Of a DNA stretch of 64,000 nucleotides, positions 1 to 8,213 are shown one piece after another (position 1 is the first letter of the stretch; the number at the start of each line of letters is the position of its first letter). The stretch spans positions 5,449-69,448 of the forward strand of contig CAZAQY010000011.1 in the NCBI GenBank assembly GCA_964486845.1. The letters run 5' to 3'. Below the pieces are notes generated by a model. It was not told the DNA's origin. It searched no databases and worked only from the letters and a program-made list of their open reading frames with translations. The DNA is from Anammoximicrobium sp964486845. Its GTDB lineage: Bacteria > Planctomycetota > Planctomycetia > Pirellulales > Pirellulaceae. The translations under genes were made by a program, and so were the position numbers.

Positions 1-129
1 TCCGTGCGGGCGGCCAATCGCCGATGTGACGATTTTTCGGCTTTTTCTGGGCTGCCCCGTCGCTTCGCGTCGAAGAAAGAGAGCGACTGTAATTCGCGCG
101 TTCCTTCAGACGAAAACGAGGACCACGTC

Positions 130-750
130 ATGTTCCTGAGAACCGCACTCATGTCCCTGTTGGCGCTCGCCTGGTGTCAGATGGGCTACGGCCAATACCA
201 AACTTTTAGGGTCGTGCCGTCCGGTGCCAACGCCGGTTCGCATCGAATTGTCTCGCACGAAGCGGCCCTCCCGGCCACGACGCCAGCGGCCGCGGCCAGC
301 CCGCAAATGAATTCCCGCACATTAAACCATGCGGGTCCAACGGCGACCTACGGTATGCCGTCGGCGAATGCCGTCGCTCCCCAAACGAGCGCCGGAACGG
401 CTGTCATGGGTGATGGAATGCAGGCGATGATGGATGCTCCTCCGGCGGATGAAACGTGTGATGAAGATGGCTGTGCCTCCTGCACAACCAACTGTGTTCC
501 GTGGTGGCACCGCCACTTCGTCTGGTCCTACTGGAAGATCAAAGGCCTGCCCAGCCCCTGGTGCTCGCCGGGCAACATGAGCGGACATGTTCCCTGGTGC
601 CCATGCTCGGGGACGTACTACTATTTCCGCCCGTACAACTGGTTCCATATTCCGGAACATCAGCAGGAAGCGGCCTTCTACGACGGCGATCCCCGCAATC
701 CGTACGACAATCGCGTTGTTTTTGAAGGGCTGTACGACGGCCTGCCATAA
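130..750 (+). CDS. Secreted Cys/aromatic-rich hypothetical protein
   Basis: A 206-residue protein of unknown function. The start at 130 is preferred over an upstream in-frame GTG because GAGGA lies seven bases before it and the first ~21 residues (MFLRTALMSLLALAWCQMGYG) form a good signal peptide. A low-complexity Ala/Pro/Thr linker follows. The C-terminal half (about residues 105-206) is rich in Cys, Trp, Tyr and Pro, with Cys pairs around CDEDGCASC and PWCPCSG that suggest disulfides or metal binding in an exported domain. I do not recognise the family. Similar small Cys/Tyr-rich secreted proteins occur in planctomycetes, so a cell-surface role is a guess. It stands alone ahead of the DUF1501 gene. 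Confidence 0.75.
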   Translation: MFLRTALMSLLALAWCQMGYGQYQTFRVVPSGANAGSHRIVSHEAALPATTPAAAASPQMNSRTLNHAGPTATYGMPSANAVAPQTSAGTAVMGDGMQAMMDAPPADETCDEDGCASCTTNCVPWWHRHFVWSYWKIKGLPSPWCSPGNMSGHVPWCPCSGTYYYFRPYNWFHIPEHQQEAAFYDGDPRNPYDNRVVFEGLYDGLP

Positions 751-852
751 GGCTCACTTCTGTTCGTCCGTTGATTGACGTTGCTCCTGTCAAGCGATAG
801 CATCACTCAGCGTTGATGGATTTGCTTGTAAACCAACGGGAGAGGATGTCGT

Positions 853-2157
853 ATGAGGTGCCCGGGCAATCTCTTGAGCCGTCGTGATTTTCTGACCGTC
901 GGTGCGGTGGGCGGACTGGGGCTGACGCTGGCCAACTTCCTGGAACTCCGGCAGGCTCAAGCCGATCAGAAACACTATGACTTCATCGAAGCCAAAGCGG
1001 ACAGCGTGATTCACGTCTTTCTGCCGGGCGGGATCGCTCATCAGGAATCGTTCGATCCCAAGCCGTACTCTCCGATCGAGTACCGCGGCGAGATCGGTTC
1101 GATCAAGACGAACACGGGCGAAGTCGCCAGCGAGACGATTCCGCAGTTGGCCAAGATCGCCGACCGCTACGCGATCATCCGCTCGATGACCCACGGCGAG
1201 GCGGCCCACGAGCGCGGCACGCACAACATGTTCACGGGCTACAAACCCAGCCCGGCGTTGCTGTATCCCTGCTTCGGCAGCGTGATCAGCCACGAATACG
1301 GACCTCGCAAGAACCTGCCGCCGTACGTGTGCATCCCCAACCAGCCGAACGTTTACGCCGGCTCGGGGTACTTGAGTTCGTCTTTTGCGCCTTTCAGCCT
1401 GGGGGCGGACCCGGCCTCCGGCGGCTTTAAGGTCCGCGACCTCAGCCTGCCCGGCGGCGTCGCGGACGAGCGGTTTGCCCGCCGCCGCAGCGCCCTGGAG
1501 GCGGTCAACTACTACTTCGCCCAGCGGGACAAGTCGGACAACGTGGCGGCGATGAACGCGTTCTACGAGGGCGCGTACAGCATGATCAGTTCGCCGCAGG
1601 CCCGCGAAGCGTTCGACCTCGAGAAGGAAGACCCGAAGCTGCGCGACCGCTACGGCCGCAACCAGGCCGGCCAGCGGATGTTGATGGCCCGGCGACTGGT
1701 GGAAGCCGGCGTCCGGATGGTGACGCTGACCTACGGCGGCTGGGATATGCACAGCGGCATCACGCCCGGCATGCGGTCGCAGATGCCGGCGCTGGATCAG
1801 GCCCTGGCCACGCTGCTGCTCGATTTGGAGGAGCGCGGCTCGCTCAAGCGGACACTGGTCATGGTGTCCAGCGAGTTCGGCCGGACGCCCAAGATCAACC
1901 AGACCGCCGGCCGCGACCATTGGCCGAAGGTGTTCAGCGTCCTGTTGGCCGGCGGCGGGATCAAGGGTGGCATGGTCTACGGCATGTCCGACGCGACCGC
2001 GTCCGAGCCGGAAGCCGATCCGGTCAGCCCTGGCGACCTGGCGACCACGATGTACTATCAATTGGGCATCATCGCCGACAAAGAGCTGATGGCTCCCGGC
2101 GATCGCCCCGTGGAAATTGTCGACGGCGGTCAGGTGATCAAGCCGTTGATCGGGTAG
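853..2157 (+). CDS. DUF1501 family Tat-exported protein
   Basis: 434 residues. The N-terminus carries a twin-arginine signal (SRRDFL at residues 9-14, then a hydrophobic GAVGGLGLTLANFL). The body is a typical planctomycete DUF1501 protein of the alkaline-phosphatase-like superfamily. Recognisable segments are a metal-site-like HVFLPGGIAHQESFDPK near residue 55, RSMTHGEAAHERGTHNMFTG near residue 115, and SSEFGRTPKINQ..GRDHWP near residue 340. The ribosome site GGGAGAGG lies just before the ATG. DUF1501 genes usually sit directly after a PSCyt1/DUF1549 cytochrome-like gene, but none is seen here, so this is a solitary copy. The family's substrate is unknown. Location is probably periplasmic. 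Confidence 0.93.
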   Translation: MRCPGNLLSRRDFLTVGAVGGLGLTLANFLELRQAQADQKHYDFIEAKADSVIHVFLPGGIAHQESFDPKPYSPIEYRGEIGSIKTNTGEVASETIPQLAKIADRYAIIRSMTHGEAAHERGTHNMFTGYKPSPALLYPCFGSVISHEYGPRKNLPPYVCIPNQPNVYAGSGYLSSSFAPFSLGADPASGGFKVRDLSLPGGVADERFARRRSALEAVNYYFAQRDKSDNVAAMNAFYEGAYSMISSPQAREAFDLEKEDPKLRDRYGRNQAGQRMLMARRLVEAGVRMVTLTYGGWDMHSGITPGMRSQMPALDQALATLLLDLEERGSLKRTLVMVSSEFGRTPKINQTAGRDHWPKVFSVLLAGGGIKGGMVYGMSDATASEPEADPVSPGDLATTMYYQLGIIADKELMAPGDRPVEIVDGGQVIKPLIG

Positions 2158-2366
2158 ATTGTTCGCGGTTGGCCGCAGGTCAGCGCAGAGCGCCGGCGTG
2201 AGGCCGCCGACGTGAGGCCGCGACAGGAAGCGCGGGGCTGGATCTGCGGACGGCGCCGGCCCATACTCGGCCCGCCTCTTTGATCCAGCCGTTGACCATG
2301 CGTCCCGGCCGCCCGCGGATCAGGCGACCGGACTTGACTCCTCGATTCCCACCGCATGAGGTCGCC

Positions 2367-2714
2367 GTGCGTCCTTTCTCTCGATTTGCCGTCCCGCTGC
2401 TTGTCCTCACGTTTACTTCGTCCGCCGTGGCGGTTACGAGCGGTTGCCGGGCAGTCCCAGATGCTCGGCTTCCGCTTCGCGGTGAACTGTCGCTGGCCGA
2501 GTTCGAGCGGCGGGGATGCTCAGGGTAACTGACGCTGCTGGGCGCGACGTTCGACACGTTAACGAACCTGGACATCGCAGGCGCCTTGGAGATGACCGGA
2601 CGCGAACTGCTCGAAACCGACGTTCCGGTCAGCATCCCGGATCAGCCCGGCGCGGTGATCATCATTTACGCGAAGAAAGAGGTCGCTAACAGCAAGAAAG
2701 AAAGAGGGAGTTGA
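2367..2714 (+). pseudogene. Small lipoprotein gene broken by an in-frame stop
   Basis: Reading from a GTG at 2367 (GAGG before it) gives a lipoprotein-type leader, RFAVPLLVLTFTSSAVAVTSGC, ending in a Cys. The frame then runs to a TAA at 2526-2528. The same frame continues past that stop with normal-looking protein (TLLGATFDTLTNLDIAG, ELLETDVPVSIPDQPG, VIIIYAKKE) to a TGA at 2712. One nonsense codon therefore splits what was probably a lipoprotein of about 115 residues. A sequencing error would be the alternative. No family is recognised. Confidence 0.5.
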
Positions 2715-2724
2715 CAATGAATAT

Positions 2725-2856
2725 GTCTACCACGCGTTGAACCGCCCGGTGAGGCGGTGTACGATCTTTGAGAAGGTTGACGACGACGCAGCCTTCGAGG
2801 CCGTCCTGGAGGAGGCTTGGGAGCAGGGCGACGTGCGGCTGCTCGGTCTCTGCCTG
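2725..2856 (+). pseudogene. Remnant of REP-associated (Y1/RAYT) transposase
   Basis: The frame reads VYHALNRPVRRCTIFEK, then DDDAAFEAVLEEA, then VRLLGLCL. This is the N-terminal block of the Y1_Tnp/RAYT family (usually YHVLNRG...LF.K..DY.AFE..L.E......R..AYCLMPNHWH). The frame is lost exactly where MPNHWH, with the metal-binding His pair, should follow. The catalytic Tyr region is absent, so only about 44 of a normal ~230 residues remain. RAYT enzymes mobilise REP palindromes, and REP-like families are plentiful in this window. Confidence 0.7.
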
Positions 2857-3007
2857 CCGCGCATAGGAGAAGAAATCATGAGCACATCCTGCGACTCAAC
2901 CAGGAGTTGGCATTGCTCGCGGCGTGGTCACAGTAAACTGGTCAGAATTAGCGGCTGGAGTGTCTGGCTTTGGCTTTCAACCATGATCCTATGAGGAGGT
3001 CTTTGCG

Positions 3008-3862
3008 ATGAGGATTCAGCGGTGGATTGCGTTCGTCGTGGTCGTCGGCGGGATGTGCGGAGTGGCAGGTTCGCTTTCCGCTCAGGAAAAGGGACTTGTG
3101 TTTGCTCACCGTGGCGGCGCGCACGAGTTCGAGGAAAATACGCTGACTGCCTTTCGGGGCAGCTACGAGAAGGGGCTGCGCGGATTCGAGACGGACATCC
3201 GCATGACCAAGGATGGCGAACTGGTGATTCTCCACGACGATACCCTCGACCGAACCCACAACGCCACCGGGGCCGTCGAGCAGAAGACGGCCGCCGAGTT
3301 GCGGAAAGTCGTGACGAAGAAGAACGGCGAACCCATGCTCTTCCTCAAGGACCTCTTGGCGTACTTCGCCGACAAGCCGGGCATCTACCTGGAGTTGGAA
3401 ATGAAGACCAGCAACAAAGCCCAATATCCGGAGGATCGCCTGAACGAGTATTGCCGAAAACTGTACGAGGCTGCTCGCCAGAAGCCCCAAGGGTCGTTTT
3501 ATGTGCTCACCTCGTTTGACGAACGGCCCTTGAAAGTCGTCAAATCGCTCGATGCCAACGCCGACCTGCTGCTGATCAGCGGCGACCCCTGCTCGGGAAA
3601 AGTGGTGGCGCGGGCACAGGCTTTGGGGGTGAAGCGAATCGGTTGCACCCTGGACGGAACCTCTCGGGCTGCGGTGCGGGAAGCTCAAAAAGCCGGCCTT
3701 CGCGTCACGGGCTGGCCGGGACATAGCCTGCAAGATTATTATCTTGCCGTTGGGCTCGGCGTCGATGCTTTCTGCACCGACATTCCCGTCGCTATCTCCA
3801 CGCGGAAAGCCCAGTGCGAGCAACGGGCCCCCGTCCCCGCTGCCCCGGCGGCGAAACCCTGA
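3008..3862 (+). CDS. Exported glycerophosphodiester phosphodiesterase
   Basis: 284 residues. It hydrolyses glycerophosphodiesters to glycerol-3-phosphate and an alcohol. A Sec signal peptide covers roughly residues 1-26 (ending SLSAQ), so the enzyme is probably periplasmic. The GDPD signature is clear: AHRGG at about residues 36-40, EENT, then GFETDIRMTKDGELVILHDD with the metal ligands Glu and Asp and the second catalytic His, then LDRT. Later conserved blocks are YLELEMK and the final GVDAFCTDIP. Length and order match the UgpQ-like family. AGGAGG lies seven bases before the ATG. It starts just after the gene-remnant region and has no operon partner. Confidence 0.93.
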   Translation: MRIQRWIAFVVVVGGMCGVAGSLSAQEKGLVFAHRGGAHEFEENTLTAFRGSYEKGLRGFETDIRMTKDGELVILHDDTLDRTHNATGAVEQKTAAELRKVVTKKNGEPMLFLKDLLAYFADKPGIYLELEMKTSNKAQYPEDRLNEYCRKLYEAARQKPQGSFYVLTSFDERPLKVVKSLDANADLLLISGDPCSGKVVARAQALGVKRIGCTLDGTSRAAVREAQKAGLRVTGWPGHSLQDYYLAVGLGVDAFCTDIPVAISTRKAQCEQRAPVPAAPAAKP

Positions 3863-4050
3863 AAGCCCTTGCCGGCAGGGAGGAGTCCGCCGGCCAGCTA
3901 CCGTTCGTGTCGCGAAGTTGGTGCCGAAGTCAAACCAGCCACGCCAGCGGAAAGGATGATCAAGGCGCGCACCCCATTTCGCTACGGCGCGACTGGTGCG
4001 GACCGCGGAAGAATGCAACGCCGGGTTGGCGGAAAGGTGATCGTGGCAAC

Positions 4051-4335
4051 ATGAACCACAAAAATCCTACGCCGATGATCCAGCCAACGGGCAAGAAACT
4101 CTGTCCTGTTTGTGGCAAGCCGTCTTACTCACTGGAGGGCATCCATCCCCAGTGCGCCGTGGAACAAGCTGACGCGCCTCGACGGGAGCGACTGCGGACC
4201 GAAAAGAAACGGCAGTCGATCGCCAAGAACGCCTCGCCGCAGAAGTCATGGCTCAGGAAATGCCCCAAGTGCCGTGCTCAAGTTCACGTGCGTCGAAGAG
4301 TGTGCGAGTGCGGACACAACTTTGACGGGCCATAG
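4051..4335 (+). CDS. Small zinc-ribbon protein
   Basis: 94 residues. Two zinc-knuckle-like halves are visible: CPVC...HPQC near residues 19-38 and CPKC....VCECGH near residues 71-90. The second resembles a rubredoxin/UPF0547-type ribbon. A charged helix (RRERLRTEKKRQ) lies between them. The frame is open upstream to 3814 but that part is unlike protein, so the ATG at 4051 is chosen. The function is unknown. A nucleic-acid or protein-binding adaptor is possible. Confidence 0.7.
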   Translation: MNHKNPTPMIQPTGKKLCPVCGKPSYSLEGIHPQCAVEQADAPRRERLRTEKKRQSIAKNASPQKSWLRKCPKCRAQVHVRRRVCECGHNFDGP

Positions 4336-4590
4336 AAAACACGGCGCGATCGAAATAGGAAGCACCGGGTGAGTTGCTTTCGCTGCTGCGGGCCGTATAA
4401 TGGCCGGAGTGGAGCGGGCGTTTCTTCGAAGGCACTCGAGCCGCAAGTCCAGTTCAAGTCGTCGGATGACGAGACAAACAGCAAGCCGGCGGTGCCGGTG
4501 GGCCTGTTGACGAGCAGACCGGCGTGGTCGAACATCGCAGGGCGTTCGGACACGTCGGTTTTTTTCGCTGGGTCACGGGGGAGGATCGAC

Positions 4591-5553
4591 ATGGCTTGGG
4601 AGTACAGCGAGAGGACGAAACAACTCTTTCTGGATGCGGTACACGGCAAACCGGGAACGCATTTGGGGGAGATCGAGAACCCGGACGGCTTGGGCGAGCA
4701 CGGGTCGATCGCCTGCGGCGACGCGATGCGGTTCACCTTCCGTGTCGAGCGCGACCCCGTGGACGCGACGCGGGACGTGATCGTCGCGGCGCGTTACCTG
4801 ACCTTCGGCTGTACCTCGGCCATTGCCGCTTCCGAGGCCCTGTGTACGCTCATCGAGCAACGCCGTCTCACTCCCATCGAGGCCCTCCAGATTCACAACA
4901 CGGACATCGTGGACTTTCTCGGCGGTCTGCCGGCGCAGAAGGTCCACTGTTCCGTCATGGGGGCCGAAGCCCTGGAAGCCGCCGTGTTCAACTGGGCCCA
5001 AAGGCGAGGCGTCGATCTGGCGCGGCTGGGAGTCGACATCCATGCCAGCGAACAGGAAGACGGCCGGATCGTGTGCAAGTGCTTTTCGCTGACCGAACCG
5101 TACCTGCGGCGGAAGATTCGAGAACTGAACCTGCGCACCATCCCGGAGATCACCAATGCCATCAAGGCCGGTGGCGCGTGCATGTCCTGCCACCACGTGC
5201 CCGGCGGCCTCCAGGATTTGCTCGACGAAACGTGGGGCAAGTCGCCGGCCGGCATCCCGGTTCTGACCCAGATCCGCCTGCCCGCGACGGCCGCGGGCAA
5301 GGCCGAATCGCCGGCGCTGTCGCCCTACCAGTTCAGCAAGAAGGTCGAACAGACGCTGCAGGACTACATCCGGCCCCTGCTTCGCCGAGACGGCGGCGAC
5401 GTGGAAATCATCGACATCAAGGACACGCTCATCTACTGCCGGCTGGCGGGGGCCTGCCAAGGCTGCGCCGGCGCCGGCCAAACCCTGCGCATGGTGGTGG
5501 AGCAGACCTTGAAGGATCTCGTGGACGAGCGCATTCGGGTGATCGAGGTCTGA
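4591..5553 (+). CDS. nifU: NifU-type Fe-S cluster scaffold protein
   Basis: 320 residues with the full three-part NifU layout. An IscU-like domain has scaffold cysteines Cys42 (ACGDAMRF), Cys74 (TFGCTSAIA) and Cys120 (HCSVMG). A central BFD-like [2Fe-2S] domain has Cys162/Cys164 (CKCF) and Cys197/Cys200 (CMSC). A C-terminal NifU/Nfu domain has Cys289/Cys292 (GACQGC). It assembles clusters from sulfur delivered by the NifS encoded 14 bases downstream and hands them to apoproteins. The frame is open upstream to 4369, but the conserved family start is MAWEYSERTK. No nitrogenase genes are in view, so general Fe-S assembly is more likely than nitrogen fixation. Confidence 0.95.
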   Translation: MAWEYSERTKQLFLDAVHGKPGTHLGEIENPDGLGEHGSIACGDAMRFTFRVERDPVDATRDVIVAARYLTFGCTSAIAASEALCTLIEQRRLTPIEALQIHNTDIVDFLGGLPAQKVHCSVMGAEALEAAVFNWAQRRGVDLARLGVDIHASEQEDGRIVCKCFSLTEPYLRRKIRELNLRTIPEITNAIKAGGACMSCHHVPGGLQDLLDETWGKSPAGIPVLTQIRLPATAAGKAESPALSPYQFSKKVEQTLQDYIRPLLRRDGGDVEIIDIKDTLIYCRLAGACQGCAGAGQTLRMVVEQTLKDLVDERIRVIEV

Positions 5554-5567
5554 ACGGAAAGACGACG

Positions 5568-6800
5568 ATGCGAATCATTTACGCCGACAACAATGCCACG
5601 ACCCAGGTCGCGCCGGAAGTTTACGAGGCGATGGCGCCGTTCTTTGCCGCGGACTACTTCAACCCCAGTTCGATGTACGAACCCGCACGGCGCACGGCCG
5701 CGGCGATCAAGCAAGCCCGCCGGCAGATCGCGGAACACCTGGGGCTCGGGGATCCGAACCAGGTCCTGTTCACTTCGTGCGCCACGGAAAGCAACAACAC
5801 GGCGATCTTCGGGACGGCAAAGGCCAACCCTCAGCGCCGGCACATCATCACGACGGCCGTGGAGCACCCGGCGGTGATCGAGGTCTGCAAGGACCTGGAA
5901 CGGAGCGGCTGCGAGGTGACGTTCCTGGCAGTCGACGGCCACGGAAATCTGGACATGGGCGAATTCGTGCGCGCCCTCCGGCCGGATACCCTGTTGGTCA
6001 GCATCATGCACGCGAACAACGAGACCGGCGTTGTTTTTCCAGTCCCCCAGCTTGCTCGGATCACCAAGGAGACCGATCCGTCGATCGTCTTCCACACCGA
6101 CGCCACTCAGTCCGTGGGCAAGATCCCGATCGACCTGGCGGCGGAGTATCGGCACGTGGATCTGCTCTCGTTTTCCGGCCACAAGCTGCACGCCCCCAAG
6201 GGCATCGGCGCGCTGTACGTCAAGCGGGGAACTCCGTGCCGGCCCTTGCTGATCGGCGGTCACCAGGAAGAAGGCCGTCGGGCAGGGACCGAAAACACAC
6301 CCTACATCGTCGGGCTGGCCAAGGCAGTGGAACTGGCCGCCGGGCATGTCGAGGAGGAGCAGACGCGGATCCGCAGCTTGCGCGACCGGCTGGAAACCGC
6401 CCTGGAACAACAGATTCCCCAGATCCAGATCAACGGCCGAGGAGCGCCCCGGTTGCCCAATACCCTGAACGTGTCCTGTCATTACGTGGAAGGGGAAGCG
6501 ATGCTGTATCAGTTGAGCGACTGCGGGATCTGCGCCTCCAGCGGTTCCGCCTGCACGTCCGGCTCCTTGGAGCCCTCCCATGTTTTGCGGGCCATGCAAG
6601 TCCCCTTCACCGCCGTTCACGGCTCCGTGCGGTTCAGCCTCAGTCGCTACAACACGGAGGCGGATGTGGACCGGATCCGCGAAGTTTTTCCGCAGATCGT
6701 GGCCAACCTGCGCAGGCTTTCCCCGTATTGGGACCAGCAGCACAACCGGCCTCGCAGCGACGCGGCTGCCAACCTGGCCGCGCGCGACGGCAGGGCGTGA
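5568..6800 (+). CDS. nifS: Cysteine desulfurase, NifS/IscS type
   Basis: 410 residues, PLP-dependent. It releases sulfur from L-cysteine as a persulfide for the NifU scaffold. The fold-type I signatures are present: YADNNATT at 5-12, TAVEHPAV with the PLP-stacking His100, SGHKLHAPKG with the Schiff-base Lys206, and the catalytic Cys329 in SSGSACTSG within the long loop typical of class I (NifS/IscS) enzymes. The start is the ATG 14 bases after the nifU stop, so the two genes form a tight operon. The last ~25 residues are a charged tail with no homology I recognise. Confidence 0.96.
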   Translation: MRIIYADNNATTQVAPEVYEAMAPFFAADYFNPSSMYEPARRTAAAIKQARRQIAEHLGLGDPNQVLFTSCATESNNTAIFGTAKANPQRRHIITTAVEHPAVIEVCKDLERSGCEVTFLAVDGHGNLDMGEFVRALRPDTLLVSIMHANNETGVVFPVPQLARITKETDPSIVFHTDATQSVGKIPIDLAAEYRHVDLLSFSGHKLHAPKGIGALYVKRGTPCRPLLIGGHQEEGRRAGTENTPYIVGLAKAVELAAGHVEEEQTRIRSLRDRLETALEQQIPQIQINGRGAPRLPNTLNVSCHYVEGEAMLYQLSDCGICASSGSACTSGSLEPSHVLRAMQVPFTAVHGSVRFSLSRYNTEADVDRIREVFPQIVANLRRLSPYWDQQHNRPRSDAAANLAARDGRA

Positions 6801-6912
6801 GGACAATCGTGAATTGGGCTGTCTTCCGCGAACAGGGCCACCAGCATCTGCAGAATGAGCCGATGCGCAAGAACGAAGGCAATGACCGCCAGATGAGCGT
6901 GGCGTCGGGGCG

Positions 6913-7485
6913 TCAAGAGGCGTTTTGCGCGGCCAGCCGTGCGCGGAGGGCGTCCAATTCGTCCGGGTTCACAATCCAGCCGCGGCAGGACGGCGCCTGG
7001 CAGCGGCAGGGAATGGCGGACGCGGCGGACCAATTGTAGTCGATCGTCAACTCCTCGCCCGGCTTGATCTCCCGCAGGGCAATCAGGAAGACACGGCGTC
7101 GCGTCTGCGTGGGGTCCGGCTCGCGCAGGTCGAAAAAGTCGAACTCACAGTTCGGCTCACAACTGTGGTTCACGTACCGGAACGGCGCCGCCGGCTCCAA
7201 GACCCGGCCATCGCCGATGTTCATGCAGTAGTCGGAGCCGTAGGACGGATCGTCGATCACCCGGCCCTCGATCTCGCCGATCACGGTCTCGGCCGGATAC
7301 CGGCGGCGGGCGAACACGCCCTTGCCGACGCGCGTCACACCGATGCGGACCGACTTGTCCCGGCCCCGCCGCGCAGCCGGCGCTCCCCGCGCCCCCGTTT
7401 GCCGGCAGGCCCGTGTCGGCCGCCGTCCGGCCCTGGTCCGGAGCCGGACGGTGGCGTCTTCGTCGGATTCGCACGTCGTGGGCAT
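6913..7485 (-). CDS. SET-domain protein (putative protein-lysine methyltransferase)
   Basis: 190 residues. After an Arg-rich first 45 residues comes a SET fold: VRIGVTRVGKGVFARR at 46-61, the pseudoknot motif NHSCEPNC at 106-113, ELTIDYNW with the catalytic Tyr150, and a post-SET Cys group CRCQAPSCRGW (Cys160, Cys162, Cys167) that would bind zinc with a fourth Cys. All key residues for SAM-dependent lysine methylation are present. The Arg-rich leader could bind nucleic acid. Bacterial SET proteins are sporadic and substrates are rarely known. It converges on nifS, and a palindromic repeat lies just before its start. Confidence 0.88.
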   Translation of the reverse strand: MPTTCESDEDATVRLRTRAGRRPTRACRQTGARGAPAARRGRDKSVRIGVTRVGKGVFARRRYPAETVIGEIEGRVIDDPSYGSDYCMNIGDGRVLEPAAPFRYVNHSCEPNCEFDFFDLREPDPTQTRRRVFLIALREIKPGEELTIDYNWSAASAIPCRCQAPSCRGWIVNPDELDALRARLAAQNAS

Positions 7486-7521
7486 GGTTCACCTCTCGGC
7501 ATCCCCCGCCCGTCGTCTCTA

Positions 7522-7636
7522 AAGTTGCGAATTCTGGACGGGGAGTAGCCGAATTCGTGAGAATTCGGAGGCTGCGGCTGTCGCTTGCCCTGCCGAAACA
7601 CCTCCGAATTCTCACGAATTCGGCTACTCGCAACTT
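7522..7636. repeat. Palindromic repeat family A (paired REP-like)
   Basis: Two inverted copies of a 28-base unit (7544-7571 and 7601-7628) match perfectly. Each is flanked by AAGTTGCG / CGCAACTT, and 29 bases lie between the units. Each unit itself folds: CCGAATTCGTGAGAATTCGG is an 8-bp stem with a GTGA loop. The same unit, with the same AAGTTGCG lead, recurs at 63945-63994. It separates the SET gene from the helicase remnant. Confidence 0.9.
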
Positions 7637-7683
7637 CAAAGCCCGCCGTCGCGGAGGCAGTCTCGTGTCGGAAATCGGATCGG

Positions 7684-7974
7684 TCACCAAGCCCGCCGGT
7701 AGCGGGCGGCGCCGAGCCGGACCGAGATGGCGTCGGCCCGGATCCCGCTGCGGCTGAGTTGCTGGGCCGCGTGATCGGCGCGGCGTTTCGTGCGGGTGAA
7801 GACCAGGACACGGCCCGCGGCCGGAGCCTGCAACAGTTCGCTGAGCAGAGCCCGCCCGGCCAGGACATGCGGAATCGCCTCCACTTGAACCGGCGTGGGC
7901 GTCGTGTACGCCTCCTCGGCAACGGCTCGCAGCAGGGGCGGAAGAAGTTGAAATCGTTCAAAACAAGCTGACAT
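7684..7974 (-). pseudogene. DEAD-box RNA helicase with a large internal deletion
   Basis: The N-terminus is a normal RhlE-type Q motif: FERFQLLPPLLRAV, TPTPVQVEAIPHVLAGRA. It then jumps in frame to the second RecA domain, LLSELL..GRVLVFTRTKRRADHAAQQL. The Walker A, DEAD and SAT motifs are all missing, and the frame ends in unrelated residues near the family A repeat, losing the HRxGR motif as well. About 97 residues remain of the usual ~400. It follows the RRM gene on the same strand, a pairing that fits a cold-adaptation RNA helicase locus. Confidence 0.8.
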
Positions 7975-8030
7975 CAAGTACTTTCGTGAAAGAGTTTGCG
8001 CGGCGATTTTTTCGAAACGCGCTTCTCGGT

Positions 8031-8134
8031 GTGGCACGGCCTACTGGTTGGCCGTGTCCTTCCGCGTGAACACGGCCAACAAGTAGGCCGTGCCACAACA
8101 AGTAGGCCGTGCCACAACAAGCAGGCCGTGCCAC
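8031..8134. repeat. Palindromic repeat family B with tandem partial copies
   Basis: The 26-base arms at 8031-8056 and 8071-8096 are inverted copies (GTGGCACGGCCTACT..TTGGCCGTG) differing at one position. Two further right-arm ends follow in tandem at 8101-8115 and 8121-8134. Another copy is at 57188-57285. It lies between the RRM gene and the helicase remnant. Confidence 0.88.
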
Positions 8135-8213
8135 GCAGACCGTGACATCATGCACGCGATCGAGGTGCACCGAAGAATCGCTTGGTGCTACAAAACCGGT
8201 CCTGGAGCATTGC

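Noticed and set aside
4524..5567. Long N-terminal extension in frame with NifS (over 340 extra residues)
   Set aside because: It is the +1 shadow of nifU with Arg/Gly/Pro-rich nonsense. NifS has a clear ATG at 5568.
4591..6800. nifU-nifS as evidence for nitrogen fixation
   Set aside because: No nitrogenase or nif regulatory genes are present. NIF-type Fe-S assembly is used for housekeeping in many bacteria.
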